Program-made: the position numbers and the translations under genes | Assembly (NCBI RefSeq): GCF_003052165.1 | Contig: NZ_CP024869.1 | Location: 2,576,001 to 2,640,000, forward strand | Length of the DNA: 64,000 nucleotides | From: Dietzia sp. JS16-p6b | GTDB taxonomy: Bacteria; Actinomycetota; Actinomycetes; Mycobacteriales; Mycobacteriaceae | Direction: 5' to 3' | Shown here: one piece after another, positions 48,283-58,590 of the stretch | How positions within the stretch are numbered: position 1 is the first letter of the stretch | How the letters are laid out: every line of letters begins with the position of its first letter | The notes under the pieces: generated by a model | Told to the model about the DNA's origin: nothing | Seen by the model: only the letters and a program-made list of their open reading frames with translations | Database searches by the model: none

Positions 48283-49158
48283 TCAGGACCTGACGATGCC
48301 GTCGATCTCCTCGGGGGTCCACGGCGGACTGTCGTGGAAGTCGCGGAACGCCAGGATCTGCGCCTCCGGGGCCGGGAATCGCCCGATGAAGCCACCCGAT
48401 CCGGCGAAGACCCCGCCGGTGACACCCTGGGCCAACTCGGAGACGAGATAGGTGTAGAGCGGCGCCACGTACTCAGGGCCGGCCGGATCGAGGGCACCGG
48501 CCACGCTGAGCTCGTCGAGCATCCCCCGGCGGCCCAGCTCCCGGATCTGGTTCTCGTACCCCTGCCCGCTCGACAACCGGGTCCGGGCGCCCGGGCACAC
48601 GACGTTCGCCCGCACGCCGTGCTCGGCGAGCTCGGCCGCGATCGCCATGGTCAACGAGGTGACCGCGCCCTTGCCCGCCGGGTAGCCCGTTCCCCCGTAG
48701 TCGCCCTTCCAGGCGAACGAGGACGTGGTGACGATGGCGCCCGCCCCGGCGGCGACGAAATGCGGTGCGAACACGCGGCACGGCGCGAAGACAGACCCGA
48801 GGTGCGCGTCCATGAGTGCCTCGAAGTCGGCGTGACTCACGGTGAGGATCGAGGACCCCGCGGGTTCGGCCACGCCCGCGCAGGTGATCAGACCGGACAC
48901 CACCGACCCGTCGCGGGCCGCTTCGGCGAGCAGCGACTGCGCCACCGCGGGCTCGTGCGCCGACCCGGGGACCCCGGTGATGCGGCCGTCGGACCGCGCG
49001 GAGAGTTCGGCGACCCGATCGCGCAGCGCCGCCTCGTCGCGCCCGTTGAGCACCACGTCCGCGCCGCGGCCGGCCAGGTCGTCCGCGACCGCCGCACCGA
49101 TCCCGCGGGAGGACCCGGTGACCGCGAAGGACCGGCCGTCCAGCCGCAGCCCGGTCAC
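48283..49158 (-). CDS. short-chain dehydrogenase/reductase
   Basis: A 291-residue NAD(P)-dependent oxidoreductase. The cofactor motif is TGSSRGIGAAVADDL, the central NAG-type motif appears as ITCAGVAEP, the catalytic serine is in TTSSFAWKGDYGG, and the Tyr/Lys pair is GYPAGKGAV. The C-terminal 60 residues extend beyond the core fold. The start is GTG at 49158, overlapping the ligase stop by four bases (GTGA). It is the last gene of the long minus-strand CYP51 unit and would act on a hydroxyl/keto group of the pathway intermediate. Substrate unknown. Confidence 0.87.
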   Translation of the reverse strand: MTGLRLDGRSFAVTGSSRGIGAAVADDLAGRGADVVLNGRDEAALRDRVAELSARSDGRITGVPGSAHEPAVAQSLLAEAARDGSVVSGLITCAGVAEPAGSSILTVSHADFEALMDAHLGSVFAPCRVFAPHFVAAGAGAIVTTSSFAWKGDYGGTGYPAGKGAVTSLTMAIAAELAEHGVRANVVCPGARTRLSSGQGYENQIRELGRRGMLDELSVAGALDPAGPEYVAPLYTYLVSELAQGVTGGVFAGSGGFIGRFPAPEAQILAFRDFHDSPPWTPEEIDGIVRS

Positions 49159-50816
49159 GCCGAGCCGACGGCGTCCGTACGCCGGTCGTGGTCGGGGGCG
49201 CGCTCGGCCACCAGTCGCCGCGCCCATCCGTAGTCGGTCTTGCTGCTGGGGTGGCGCTCGACGCGGTCGACCACCCAGTACGCCGCGGGGATCTTGAAGC
49301 CGGCGAGGTGCTCGCGCAGCGCCTGCCCGACGGACTCGAGATCTCCGGCATCAGCGGTGTCCGACCACTGGATCACCGCGCCCACGCGGTGTCCGAACCG
49401 CTCGTCCGGGATGCCGAACGCCACCGCGTCCTCGATCCCGTCCACCGCCTTGAGCGCGGCCTCGACCTCCTCGGCGAAGATCTTCTCGCCGCCCGAGTTG
49501 ATCACCTGACTCGCCCGACCGAGCATGATGATCGTCTCCGGGCCGTCATAGCGTCCGCGGTCGCCGGTGAACACCCGACGGGTGCCCGCGATCTCCCGGA
49601 AGGTCTCGGCGGTCTTGGCCTCGTCCTTGTAGTACCCGGCGGGCTGGTAGCCGCTCTTGACGATCCAGCCGATCTCCGTCGAGTCGTCCGCGAGCGGCTC
49701 GTCGAAATCGTCGACGAGCTGCAGGGTGGTCCCCCTGGGGATCCGCGGACCGTGATCGGCGAACAGCGATCCGTCGTCGAGGTTCGCCTTGGTGACCACG
49801 CCCAGACCGCCGAAACCGCCTTCGGACGACCCGAACGCGTCCATGATCATCAGATCGGGGCGGAGCTCGAGCAGGTCCGCCTTGACCGACGGGGAGAACA
49901 GGGCGGCGCCCGAGGAGACCATGAACATGCTCGAGGTGTCGGGGTCGGTCCGACGCATCTGGTCCACGATCGGCCGGACCATCGCGTCCCCCGCCACCAC
50001 GGCGACCTGGATCTTCTCGCTCTCGATCTCCTCCAGGGCGTCCGCCACCCGGAAGTGCGGGAGATAGTGCATGGTGCCGCCGGCGAACAGTCCGGTGAAG
50101 CTGGGCATGATGCCCGAGGTGTGGATGAGCGGGAGCAGGATCAGGTAGCGCAGGGGATCGCCGCCGAGGCCGGACCGGGACTGGTGGTACTCGTCGGGCA
50201 CCGGCTCACCCGTGTGGTAGTCCGCACCGCCGCCGAGGCTGCGCCAGAGGTCCTCCTGACGCCACATCACGCCCTTGGGCTTTCCGGTGGTTCCGCCGGT
50301 GAACACCAGGTAGAGGTCGTCGCCGCTGCGCTCGAGCCGCGTGCGCTCCGTCGACGCCGCGTCCAGGATCTCCCGCGCGTCCAGGGCGCCGTCCGGGAGC
50401 GTGTCGACGGTCGATCCGTCCTCCACCACGATCGTGTGCCGGACGGAGTCGAGACCGCTGACGGCCTCGGTCACCGCACCACCGAATTCACGGTGGAAGA
50501 CCAACACGCTGGTGTCCGAGTAGTCGTAGAGGTAGCGCAGTTCCGCTCCCGAGTAGCGGTAGTTGATGCTGATGGTCACCGCCCGCAACTTGAGCACCCC
50601 GATGATCAGGGCCAGGCAGTCCACCCCGTTGCGCAGATGCACACCGACGTGGTCGCCGGCACCGACACCCAGGGAGGACAGTGCCGAGGCCCACCGGTTG
50701 GCCTCGGCCTCCAGGTCCGCGTAGGTGAGCCGACGTTCGTCCTCCACCACCGCCAGGCGGTCCGCGCCATAGGCGTCCACGGCGTGCTCGAAGAGGTCGG
50801 CCAGGTTGTGTGCCAT
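49155..50816 (-). CDS. FadD-type acyl-CoA synthetase
   Basis: A 553-residue ANL enzyme. The P-loop [20 protein letters not shown] with the VMWR extension is like FadD19/FadD17-type ligases of mycobacteria that activate steroid side chains or other bulky acids. Other motifs are [13 protein letters not shown] and [20 protein letters not shown] with [19 protein letters not shown]. At the C-terminus [12 protein letters not shown] appears in place of the usual catalytic-lysine motif, with the lysine retained. In this operon with two P450s it could activate a carboxylic acid made by oxidation. The steroid analogy is from memory of the family and is not proven. Confidence 0.88.
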   Translation of the reverse strand: MAHNLADLFEHAVDAYGADRLAVVEDERRLTYADLEAEANRWASALSSLGVGAGDHVGVHLRNGVDCLALIIGVLKLRAVTISINYRYSGAELRYLYDYSDTSVLVFHREFGGAVTEAVSGLDSVRHTIVVEDGSTVDTLPDGALDAREILDAASTERTRLERSGDDLYLVFTGGTTGKPKGVMWRQEDLWRSLGGGADYHTGEPVPDEYHQSRSGLGGDPLRYLILLPLIHTSGIMPSFTGLFAGGTMHYLPHFRVADALEEIESEKIQVAVVAGDAMVRPIVDQMRRTDPDTSSMFMVSSGAALFSPSVKADLLELRPDLMIMDAFGSSEGGFGGLGVVTKANLDDGSLFADHGPRIPRGTTLQLVDDFDEPLADDSTEIGWIVKSGYQPAGYYKDEAKTAETFREIAGTRRVFTGDRGRYDGPETIIMLGRASQVINSGGEKIFAEEVEAALKAVDGIEDAVAFGIPDERFGHRVGAVIQWSDTADAGDLESVGQALREHLAGFKIPAAYWVVDRVERHPSSKTDYGWARRLVAERAPDHDRRTDAVGSA

Positions 50817-50876
50817 GTGGTGTCCTCCGTGACTGGGGTGACGGGTGTCGGGTGGGTGGGTAGCGAGTGGCCTGTG

Positions 50877-52172
50877 TCAGACCGGGGTGATGGGCAGCGG
50901 CGTGCGGGTGGGTCCGAAGTCGAACGCGGCACCGGTACTGATGCGCGTGACCGCGACCTCCTCCGGCTCCGTTGCGGGTTCGTCGCCGAACCGGAGGACC
51001 GCCGCGACACGAGAGCCGTCCGAGGGCACGCGCTCGACCGTCCAGTGCGGGTCGACCGCCTGGGCCGCCGCGGCGAGGGGCCGCAGCCCCTCCCGGGCCA
51101 GCAGGGGCATCCAGGTGTCGTCGGCGAACGCGTCCGCCGCGGTGTCCCAGGAGACCGTGACACTCCGCCCGTCCCCGGAGACCGACGACGAGTACCCCGT
51201 GTACGCGGTCGGGCCGGCCAGGGGGTGGAGGTCGAGCACCGCCGCCAACCCGTGCGCGTCCCCGTCGGCGCCGAGACCACCGCCGAGCACGTCGCGGATC
51301 CGGCCCGCGGCGACCCCCGCGATGCCGGTCGCCTGATAGGCCAGCAACCGGTCCGCGGTCTCGGCGTCCGACCGACGGCGGACCGACTGGTGAAAGCCCA
51401 CCGCCAGCAGGTGCATCTGCAGGTACACCTCGCGCGTCATGCGGACGAGTGCGGCCGAGGTGAACTCGGGGAAGCTCAGATCCGTCAACAGCGGGCCGGC
51501 GTAGTCGTCGCGGGGGCCCTGACCGGTCGTGTCCTCCGGTGCCGGCGGCTCGAACGAGAAGTCGACCACCCGGCTGCTCGCGGACTCGACCGCCGGCTCG
51601 GGCCACGCCGCCGGCTCCGCGTCCGGGTCGATCCGAACGATCCAGTGGCAGTGCGGCGTCCGGCCCTCCGGGCTGCGTGGTGGCCGGTGGACCGGTTCCA
51701 CGACGGCCCGCGGGTTGGTGGCGAGCGCGGTGGCCGGGAAGGTGGGGTCCTCGATGTCGTGACACATCGTGGTGACGAGCCGGTCCCCCATCGGTTCGAC
51801 ATCCATCAGTGCGCCACAGTGGTCGAGCCAGAATTCCCCGTGATCGTGGTCGGTGATCCCGTAGCGGAAGTCCATGAACTCCGGCGGCGCCCCCACGTCC
51901 AGCTGGAAACCCTTGAAGATCTCCGCGACGCCGTCGCCCGTGATGGACAACGCCTCCTTCATCCGTCGGGTGTAGTGCGGGCTCGCGGCCTGCCACTCCT
52001 CGATCGCGACGTCCCGCATCCCGTCCACGCCGAACTCACCCAGGAGGGCCGGCATCCCCGCCCGGTCGATGAGCTGGCCGATCAGCAGCAGATCGGGGAG
52101 TAGCCGTGCGAGGGTCGCGTGATCGAGCGATTCCAGGGGGTCGCGTCTGACGACCGGGTCGCGCGTGGTCAT
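50877..52172 (-). CDS. protein of unknown function in the CYP51 operon
   Basis: I do not recognise this 431-residue protein. It has no signal peptide or membrane helix. A His/Asp-rich segment at about residues 105-130 (YGITDHDHGEFWLDHCG) and a later CHDIEDPTFPATALATN could bind metal. PRAVVEPVHRPPRSPEGRTP is Pro/Arg-rich. The C-terminal half is Ala-rich and probably helical. It lies between the NTF2-like and FadD genes, five bases after the former, and is clearly part of the unit. Base composition is like its neighbours, so there is no sign of recent transfer. Confidence 0.8.
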   Translation of the reverse strand: MTTRDPVVRRDPLESLDHATLARLLPDLLLIGQLIDRAGMPALLGEFGVDGMRDVAIEEWQAASPHYTRRMKEALSITGDGVAEIFKGFQLDVGAPPEFMDFRYGITDHDHGEFWLDHCGALMDVEPMGDRLVTTMCHDIEDPTFPATALATNPRAVVEPVHRPPRSPEGRTPHCHWIVRIDPDAEPAAWPEPAVESASSRVVDFSFEPPAPEDTTGQGPRDDYAGPLLTDLSFPEFTSAALVRMTREVYLQMHLLAVGFHQSVRRRSDAETADRLLAYQATGIAGVAAGRIRDVLGGGLGADGDAHGLAAVLDLHPLAGPTAYTGYSSSVSGDGRSVTVSWDTAADAFADDTWMPLLAREGLRPLAAAAQAVDPHWTVERVPSDGSRVAAVLRFGDEPATEPEEVAVTRISTGAAFDFGPTRTPLPITPV

Positions 52173-52177
52173 CGGAC

Positions 52178-52753
52178 TCAGACCTCGTCCGGCGTGGACA
52201 CCGGCCACAACGGGGCCGGGCTGTCCTCGATGCGGTACCACCCGGCAGGCTTGTCGCCGCCCGCCTCGAACCGGGCCTTCATCGAATCGGTGAGCGCGTC
52301 GGCCTCGTACATCCGCATGAACAGGTCCACCACGTTGCCGAAGTCGAAGAAGTCCCGCTGCCACTTCCACTGCTGCTCGCCGTTGTAGAGGAACCACGAC
52401 CCGCCGAGACCGTGGACCTCGTAGGGCGCGCCCGTCCTGGGGTCGACGGTGTCGCGGGCGATCTGCTTCCACAGGCACAGCACGTCACCGGTCTCGGGAT
52501 CGATGATGGTGCGGATGTAGGGGTACTCCCAGCCGTCGAGCCCGGCCATCTCCTGACCCAGCGCGACGTCACGGATCTCGTCCCGGCCGACGGCCATGAA
52601 GTCGTCCTTCGTGCCGTAGTTCCAGCCGTAGGTGGCGTCCTCGGCGTAGAACTCGGCGAGCGGGGTCCAGTCCTTGTTGCGCTCGCACTCGGCGTTGGCC
52701 TCGATCCATCGCTCCACGAACTCGGCGATCTCGGCGCGGTCGTATCGGGTCAC
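52178..52753 (-). CDS. NTF2/SnoaL-like protein
   Basis: A 191-residue protein with the cone-shaped NTF2 fold suggested by ANAECERNKDWTPLAEFYAE, DATYGWNYGTKDDFMAVGRD and the strand-rich segment GSWFLYNGEQQWKWQRDFFD. Such proteins include ketosteroid isomerases, polyketide cyclases and dehydratases, or they only bind ligand. I chose the GTG at 52753 with AGGAG eight bases upstream; a GTG at 52762 lies on the ribosome-binding site itself. It follows the ferredoxin gene immediately. A role as isomerase or hydratase on a P450 product is a guess. Confidence 0.82.
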   Translation of the reverse strand: MTRYDRAEIAEFVERWIEANAECERNKDWTPLAEFYAEDATYGWNYGTKDDFMAVGRDEIRDVALGQEMAGLDGWEYPYIRTIIDPETGDVLCLWKQIARDTVDPRTGAPYEVHGLGGSWFLYNGEQQWKWQRDFFDFGNVVDLFMRMYEADALTDSMKARFEAGGDKPAGWYRIEDSPAPLWPVSTPDEV

Positions 52754-52754
52754 G

Positions 52755-52991
52755 TCACTCACTCCTGGGGGTCCGGGTCCCGACGAGGCGGAGTGCCTGA
52801 GTCGGGCAGTACTTGACGGCGGCCTTGACTCCCGCCAGCTGGTCGTCGGGGATATCGCCCCGCTTGGCGCGCACCTTGGCCTCCGCGCCCTTGCCCACCG
52901 TGAACCAGTCGGGGGCCTCGGCCTGGCACTCCGCGTGCCCCTGGCACAGGTCGAAGTCCACTTCCACACGCATCGGCTGCTGTGCGGTCAC
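52755..52991 (-). CDS. [3Fe-4S] ferredoxin for P450
   Basis: A 78-residue ferredoxin. The cluster ligands are Cys16, Cys22 and Cys62 in DLCQGHAECQ and KYCPTQAL. Histidine 19 replaces the second cysteine of a [4Fe-4S] motif, as in the P450-linked ferredoxin beside CYP51 in M. tuberculosis (Rv0763c). The start is GTG at 52991 with GGAGGAGG upstream, overlapping the CYP51 stop by four bases. It should carry electrons to CYP51 and perhaps the second P450. No reductase gene is in the cluster. Confidence 0.92.
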   Translation of the reverse strand: MTAQQPMRVEVDFDLCQGHAECQAEAPDWFTVGKGAEAKVRAKRGDIPDDQLAGVKAAVKYCPTQALRLVGTRTPRSE

Positions 52992-54385
52992 CGGCGCTGC
53001 CTCCTCCGGTAGCGGACGGTGCACGGCTGGGCCAGCTGGACGACCATCTTGGAGTGGTCGTTGTGGTAGCTCTCCGGCGGTTGCGCGAGCTCGAACTCGA
53101 ACTCCCGCAGCAGGATCGAGAAGATGGCCTTGATCTGGAGCTGGGCGAACGCCGCCCCCACGCAGCGGTGTCGTCCGGCGCCGAAGGGGATCCAGGTCCA
53201 CCGGTTGACGATGTCCTCCTGTCGCGGCTCGGAGTAGCGCTCCGGGTCGAACGTGTCGGGGTCCGGGAAATCCTCGGGGAGCCGGTTGGAGACCGCCGGG
53301 GAGGCCGCGACGGTCTGCCCGGCACGGACGACGTGGTCGCCGATCCGGACGTCCTCCTGCGCCACCCGCATGAGGATGATGAGGGGCGGGTGAAGACGCA
53401 GCGTCTCTTTGAGGGCGTTCTCGACCTTGGGCATCTGACGTAGCGCCCCGAAGCTGTACTCGGCGCCGTCCGAGTAGACCTCGTCGAGTTCGGCGACCAC
53501 CTCCGCGAGGTAGTCCGGGTGCCTGAGCAGCTCGATGAGCATCCACGCACTGGTGCCGGAGGTGGTGTGATGCCCGGCGAACATCATGGAGATGAAGATG
53601 CCGGTGACCTCGTCCGGGGTGAAGCGGTACGTGCCGTCGTCGTTCTTGACGGACACCAGGACGTCGAGCAGGTCCCGGTCCTCCTTGTCCGCCGGAGGGT
53701 TGGCGACCCGCTCCTCCATGATCGCGGACACGAGCTCCACCAGTCCGGCCCGGGCCGCGTCCCGCTTGCGGAACGCGGGGATGTCGGCGTAGGCGTCGAT
53801 GTACGCGTGGGGGTCGGTGCCCTGCTCGAGGTCGTGATACAGGTGCGCGAACCGCGCGTCGAGCTGCTCCCGGAACTTCGGACCGATCAGGCACGCCGAG
53901 GAGGTGTAGATGGTGAGTTCGGAGAACCACTCGAGCAGGTCGATCTCGCCCTCGTCGCCCCACTCGCCCACCATCCGCTGCACCTCGTGGGGGATGGTGA
54001 CGGCGTGCTGGCGCATGTGCTCGCCGCGCAGCGCCGTGTTGTGCAGCATCTCCGAGCGACGCTCGGGACTGGCGTCGAACACGACGCCCTCCCCGAACAC
54101 CGGCGTCATGAACGGGTAGGCGGCGGCCTGGTCGAGGGACTCGTCCGGGGCGCGGAAGAAGGCCTCGTTGGCGGCCGCCCCGGAGGCCAGGCAGATGTCG
54201 CGGTCGACGATCTTGAACACGCCGAGGTCGCCGCACTCCTCGCGCACCCGCCAGAACAGGCCGATCGGGTCGGTACGGAGTTCGTCCATGTGCCCCAGCT
54301 CGCCCCCGCCGCCGGAGACCCGCCGCGGTTCGGTGAGGGTGGAGGTGTCGGTGGGCGTGTCGGTGGAGCCGTCGGTACTGGTCAC
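52988..54385 (-). CDS. cyp51: cytochrome P450 CYP51 (sterol 14-alpha-demethylase family)
   Basis: A 465-residue P450 that aligns by eye through its whole length with M. tuberculosis CYP51. It shares RVSGGGGELGHMDELRTDP, YPFMTPVFGEGVVFDASPER, the I-helix FAGHHTTSGTSAW, ETLRLHPPLIILMRVA and the heme loop PFGAGRHRCVGAAF (Cys about 408). The conserved tyrosine and phenylalanine of the substrate pocket are kept. CYP51 enzymes demethylate sterols at C14. Actinobacteria like this are not known to make sterols, so the natural substrate is open. The start is GTG at 54385 with GAGGAGG upstream. It is translationally coupled to the SDR before it and the ferredoxin after it. Confidence 0.95.
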   Translation of the reverse strand: MTSTDGSTDTPTDTSTLTEPRRVSGGGGELGHMDELRTDPIGLFWRVREECGDLGVFKIVDRDICLASGAAANEAFFRAPDESLDQAAAYPFMTPVFGEGVVFDASPERRSEMLHNTALRGEHMRQHAVTIPHEVQRMVGEWGDEGEIDLLEWFSELTIYTSSACLIGPKFREQLDARFAHLYHDLEQGTDPHAYIDAYADIPAFRKRDAARAGLVELVSAIMEERVANPPADKEDRDLLDVLVSVKNDDGTYRFTPDEVTGIFISMMFAGHHTTSGTSAWMLIELLRHPDYLAEVVAELDEVYSDGAEYSFGALRQMPKVENALKETLRLHPPLIILMRVAQEDVRIGDHVVRAGQTVAASPAVSNRLPEDFPDPDTFDPERYSEPRQEDIVNRWTWIPFGAGRHRCVGAAFAQLQIKAIFSILLREFEFELAQPPESYHNDHSKMVVQLAQPCTVRYRRRQRR

Positions 54386-55176
54386 GAGTAATCCTCCTCG
54401 ATTGGGGCCTCCGGCTGGATCTCCAGCTCGGTGATCTGGGCGCCGCGGGGCATCGCCACCATGGCGGCGACCCCCCGGGCGAGGTCGGCCGGTTTGCACA
54501 TGCGCGGGTGACGACCGAAGCCGTGCTTGACCCAGTCGTTGATGACCGACTCCGCGGTCTCCGCATCGAACTCGGTGCCCATCTCGGTCATCACCGGCCC
54601 GGGGCGGACCACCCCGAGGCGGATCCCCGTACCCTCGAGTTCCTTGCGGGCCTGGTGGGCCATCGTCTCCAGGCCGGCTTTGGCCGCGACGTACGCGCCG
54701 GAGCGGGGCCGGGCGGTGTAGGCCACATCGGATCCGATGAGGACCACGTCTCCCCGACGGCGGTCGACCATCCCGGGGACCACGGCGTGGAGGAGTCGCT
54801 GCACGGCGAGTAGGTGGATGTCGATCTGGGCGGCGAAGTCCTCGGGGTCCATCTCCCACACGCGGGCCATCTTCAGGCTGCCGGCACTGGAGACGAGGAC
54901 CTCGGGTGGGCCGTACGCCTCGCCGGCGGCGGCCACGAACCCGGCGACCGAGTCGGCGTTGGTCACGTCGACCGGTCGGGCGGTGGCCCGTCCCCCGGCG
55001 TCCCGGATCCGGCCCACGAGGTCGTCGAGGCGGTCGGCACGGCGGGCCCCCACGACCACGGGGTGCCCGAGCGCCGCCAGCGCCTCCGCGGAGGCGCGAC
55101 CGATCCCCGAGGAGGCGCCAGTGACGAGCGCGGGGCGCTCGGACGCGTCCGGCTGCGGGGGGAACTTCAGACTCAT
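54382..55176 (-). CDS. short-chain dehydrogenase/reductase (Rv0765c-like)
   Basis: A 264-residue SDR. The cofactor motif is VTGASSGIGRASAEAL, the arginine in VGARRADRL suggests NADP, the active site is VVLIGSDVAYTARPRSGAY then YVAAKAGLE with the Tyr-x3-Lys pair. It sits between the two P450 genes, as in the M. tuberculosis locus, and shares one base with the P450 stop before it. It probably oxidises or reduces the P450 product; substrate unknown. Confidence 0.9.
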   Translation of the reverse strand: MSLKFPPQPDASERPALVTGASSGIGRASAEALAALGHPVVVGARRADRLDDLVGRIRDAGGRATARPVDVTNADSVAGFVAAAGEAYGPPEVLVSSAGSLKMARVWEMDPEDFAAQIDIHLLAVQRLLHAVVPGMVDRRRGDVVLIGSDVAYTARPRSGAYVAAKAGLETMAHQARKELEGTGIRLGVVRPGPVMTEMGTEFDAETAESVINDWVKHGFGRHPRMCKPADLARGVAAMVAMPRGAQITELEIQPEAPIEEDYS

Positions 55177-56390
55177 CAGCGCCTGACCTCGACACGCATG
55201 GGCAGGTGCGCGAAGCCGCGCACGTTGGACGAGTGCACGCGCTCGGCGCCGGGGAGGATCTCGTACCCCGTGATCGACCGTGAGATCTGGTCGAGCGCGA
55301 TCCGCCCCTCGAGCCTCGCGAGGTGCGCTCCCAGGCAGAAGTGTGGCCCCTGCCCGAAGCTCAGACTGGCGGAGGTGTCGCGACCGAGACGGAAGGTGTC
55401 GGCGTCGTCGAAGACCTCCTCGTCGCGGTTGGCCGCGCCGATGAGCAGGAGCACCTTCTGGTCTGCGGGGATGGTGACGCCGCGGACCGTGACGTCCTGC
55501 ATCGTCGTGCGCAGGACCAACTGGCTCGACGTGTCGTAGCGCAGCGTCTCCTCGACCCAGTCGCTCACCCGCTCCGGGGCGTCGATCACCAGCTGCGCCT
55601 GGTCCGGGTTCCGGTGCCCCCAGAACATCGCGTTGGCGAGCAGCTTGGTGGTGGTCTCGTTGCCCGCCACCACCATGAGGAAGAGGAAGGACAGGATCTC
55701 GTCCTCGTCGAGCTTCTCCCCGTCGATCTCGGCGTCGATCAGCGCCGAGGTCAGGTCCTCGGTCCGCTCCTCACGCCGCTCGGCGACCATGCCCTGGTAG
55801 TAGGTGATGAGGTCGAGGGCCGCGACCATCGAGTCCTCGGGCACGTCCTGACCGCCCTCCTCGCGGTGCATGACCAGGTCTGCGAGCCGGCGGAGCTCGT
55901 CGCGGTCCGACTCGGGCACTCCCATCAGGTCCGAGATGACGTCCATCGGCAGCTTGCCCGCGTAGTCCTGGACGAAGTCGAACTCGCCGCCGTCGCGGGA
56001 CTTGGCCAGGCATTCGTCCCAGTACCGACGGGAGATCCGCGCGATTCCCTCCGAGAGCGCGTCGACCCTCCGGGAGGTGAAGCCCTTGCTCACGAGTTTG
56101 CGCAGTCGCGCGTGCCTGGGGTCGTCCATCGCCAGGAAGGACATGGTCTTGTAGGCGTGCCGACCGTACGCCGCGGGGTCGAGGGAGACCCCCAGGGAGT
56201 TGGAGAACACGTCGGGTGCGCGGAACGCCTCACGGACGTCGGCATGCTTGCTCAGCGCCCAGAAATCGAGGTCCGGGTTGTGGTACACGGGGGCCTCGGC
56301 GCGCAACCGGGCGTAGAACGGGTACGGGTCCTCGTGGACCGCGTAGTCGTACGGGCTGAACACGAGCGGGGCGGGTGTCGCGGTGGTCAT
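55176..56390 (-). CDS. cytochrome P450, CYP123-like
   Basis: A 404-residue soluble P450. The I-helix is FLMVVAGNETTTKLLANAM, ExxR is ETLRYDTSSQL, and the heme loop is SFGQGPHFCLGAHLARLEGR (Cys352). FLAMDDPRHARLRKLVSKGF is the usual C-helix region. Position between a TetR gene and an SDR-CYP51-ferredoxin string matches cyp123 (Rv0766c) in M. tuberculosis. Family assignment is by synteny; the sequence itself shows only a class I bacterial P450. It starts nine bases after the TetR stop. Confidence 0.9.
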   Translation of the reverse strand: MTTATPAPLVFSPYDYAVHEDPYPFYARLRAEAPVYHNPDLDFWALSKHADVREAFRAPDVFSNSLGVSLDPAAYGRHAYKTMSFLAMDDPRHARLRKLVSKGFTSRRVDALSEGIARISRRYWDECLAKSRDGGEFDFVQDYAGKLPMDVISDLMGVPESDRDELRRLADLVMHREEGGQDVPEDSMVAALDLITYYQGMVAERREERTEDLTSALIDAEIDGEKLDEDEILSFLFLMVVAGNETTTKLLANAMFWGHRNPDQAQLVIDAPERVSDWVEETLRYDTSSQLVLRTTMQDVTVRGVTIPADQKVLLLIGAANRDEEVFDDADTFRLGRDTSASLSFGQGPHFCLGAHLARLEGRIALDQISRSITGYEILPGAERVHSSNVRGFAHLPMRVEVRR

Positions 56391-56399
56391 GTCTCGGGG

Positions 56400-56972
56400 T
56401 CACCTCAGGATGAGTCGGGCGGCGGACTCGATGGCGTCCGCCATGTCGGAGTAGGAGCCGTAGCCCATGCCTGCGCGGACGAGCGCGCCGGCGTAGACCA
56501 TCTCCAGGGCGTCGATCACCTCGTCGTCGGCCTCATCACCCAGCGCGGCCGTCAGACGCCGACGGATGTCGGCACCGATCCGGATCCTCAGGTGGGACAC
56601 CTCCGGATCGTCGCCCAGGAGGGCCGCGGTGACCGCCGAGGAGAGCTCGGGCTCGTCCGCCACCAGCAGCGCGACATCGCGCAGGACCGCCACCACCCTG
56701 TCCACCGTGGTGCCGGCCGAGGCGCCCTCGGTGACGTGGTCGCGGAGGCGTCGCCAGAACACCTCCGCGATGAGGTGGCCCTTGGAGGAGAAGTAGGTGT
56801 ACGCGGTGGCCGGGGCGACGCCGGCCTTGGCCGCCACCGCCCGGACCGCGAGGCCGCCCGGCCCCTTCTCGCGCAAGACCTCGACGGCCGCGCTGGTGAG
56901 GCGGTCGACGGTCTCGGCCTGCTGGCCGTTGAGACGCCTTCGCGTGGATTCGAAACGCACGTCACTGGACAT
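56400..56972 (-). CDS. TetR-family regulator (Rv0767c-like)
   Basis: A 190-residue regulator. The helix-turn-helix is at about residues 18-62 (DRLTSAAVEVLREKGPGGLA, VRAVAAKAGVAPATAYTYFS). I chose the ATG at 56972, because the upstream in-frame part overlaps the divergent promoter region and is not conserved. It heads the minus-strand P450 unit. Two symmetric motifs in the gap before it are candidate operators. Confidence 0.9.
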   Translation of the reverse strand: MSSDVRFESTRRRLNGQQAETVDRLTSAAVEVLREKGPGGLAVRAVAAKAGVAPATAYTYFSSKGHLIAEVFWRRLRDHVTEGASAGTTVDRVVAVLRDVALLVADEPELSSAVTAALLGDDPEVSHLRIRIGADIRRRLTAALGDEADDEVIDALEMVYAGALVRAGMGYGSYSDMADAIESAARLILR

Positions 56973-56973
56973 G

Positions 56974-57022
56974 TGTCTGGACAGTACACCACTGGCCGGA
57001 CTATCGTCTAGACAGTTGTCTA
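56974..57022. promoter_or_regulatory. two TetR-operator candidates in a divergent promoter gap
   Basis: TGTCTGGACA at 56974-56983 and TAGACAGTTGTCTA at 57009-57022 share the half-site TGTC(T)/(A)GACA. They lie in the 88-base gap between the TetR gene and the aldehyde dehydrogenase gene. Their placement would let one repressor control both divergent units. Confidence 0.65.
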
Positions 57023-57060
57023 CCCACTGAATGTCCATCAACCCTGACGGAAGGCCCCCC

Positions 57061-58536
<1,476 letters not shown>

Positions 58537-58590
58537 CATTCCACCCCCACCCGAACCACCACCCCTGACGAGAAGGAAGAGACCACAGAT

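Noticed and set aside
49188-52103. 971-codon open frame on the plus strand across ligase and unknown genes
   Set aside because: It is antisense to genes with clear family motifs. The composition is typical of a third-position GC shadow.
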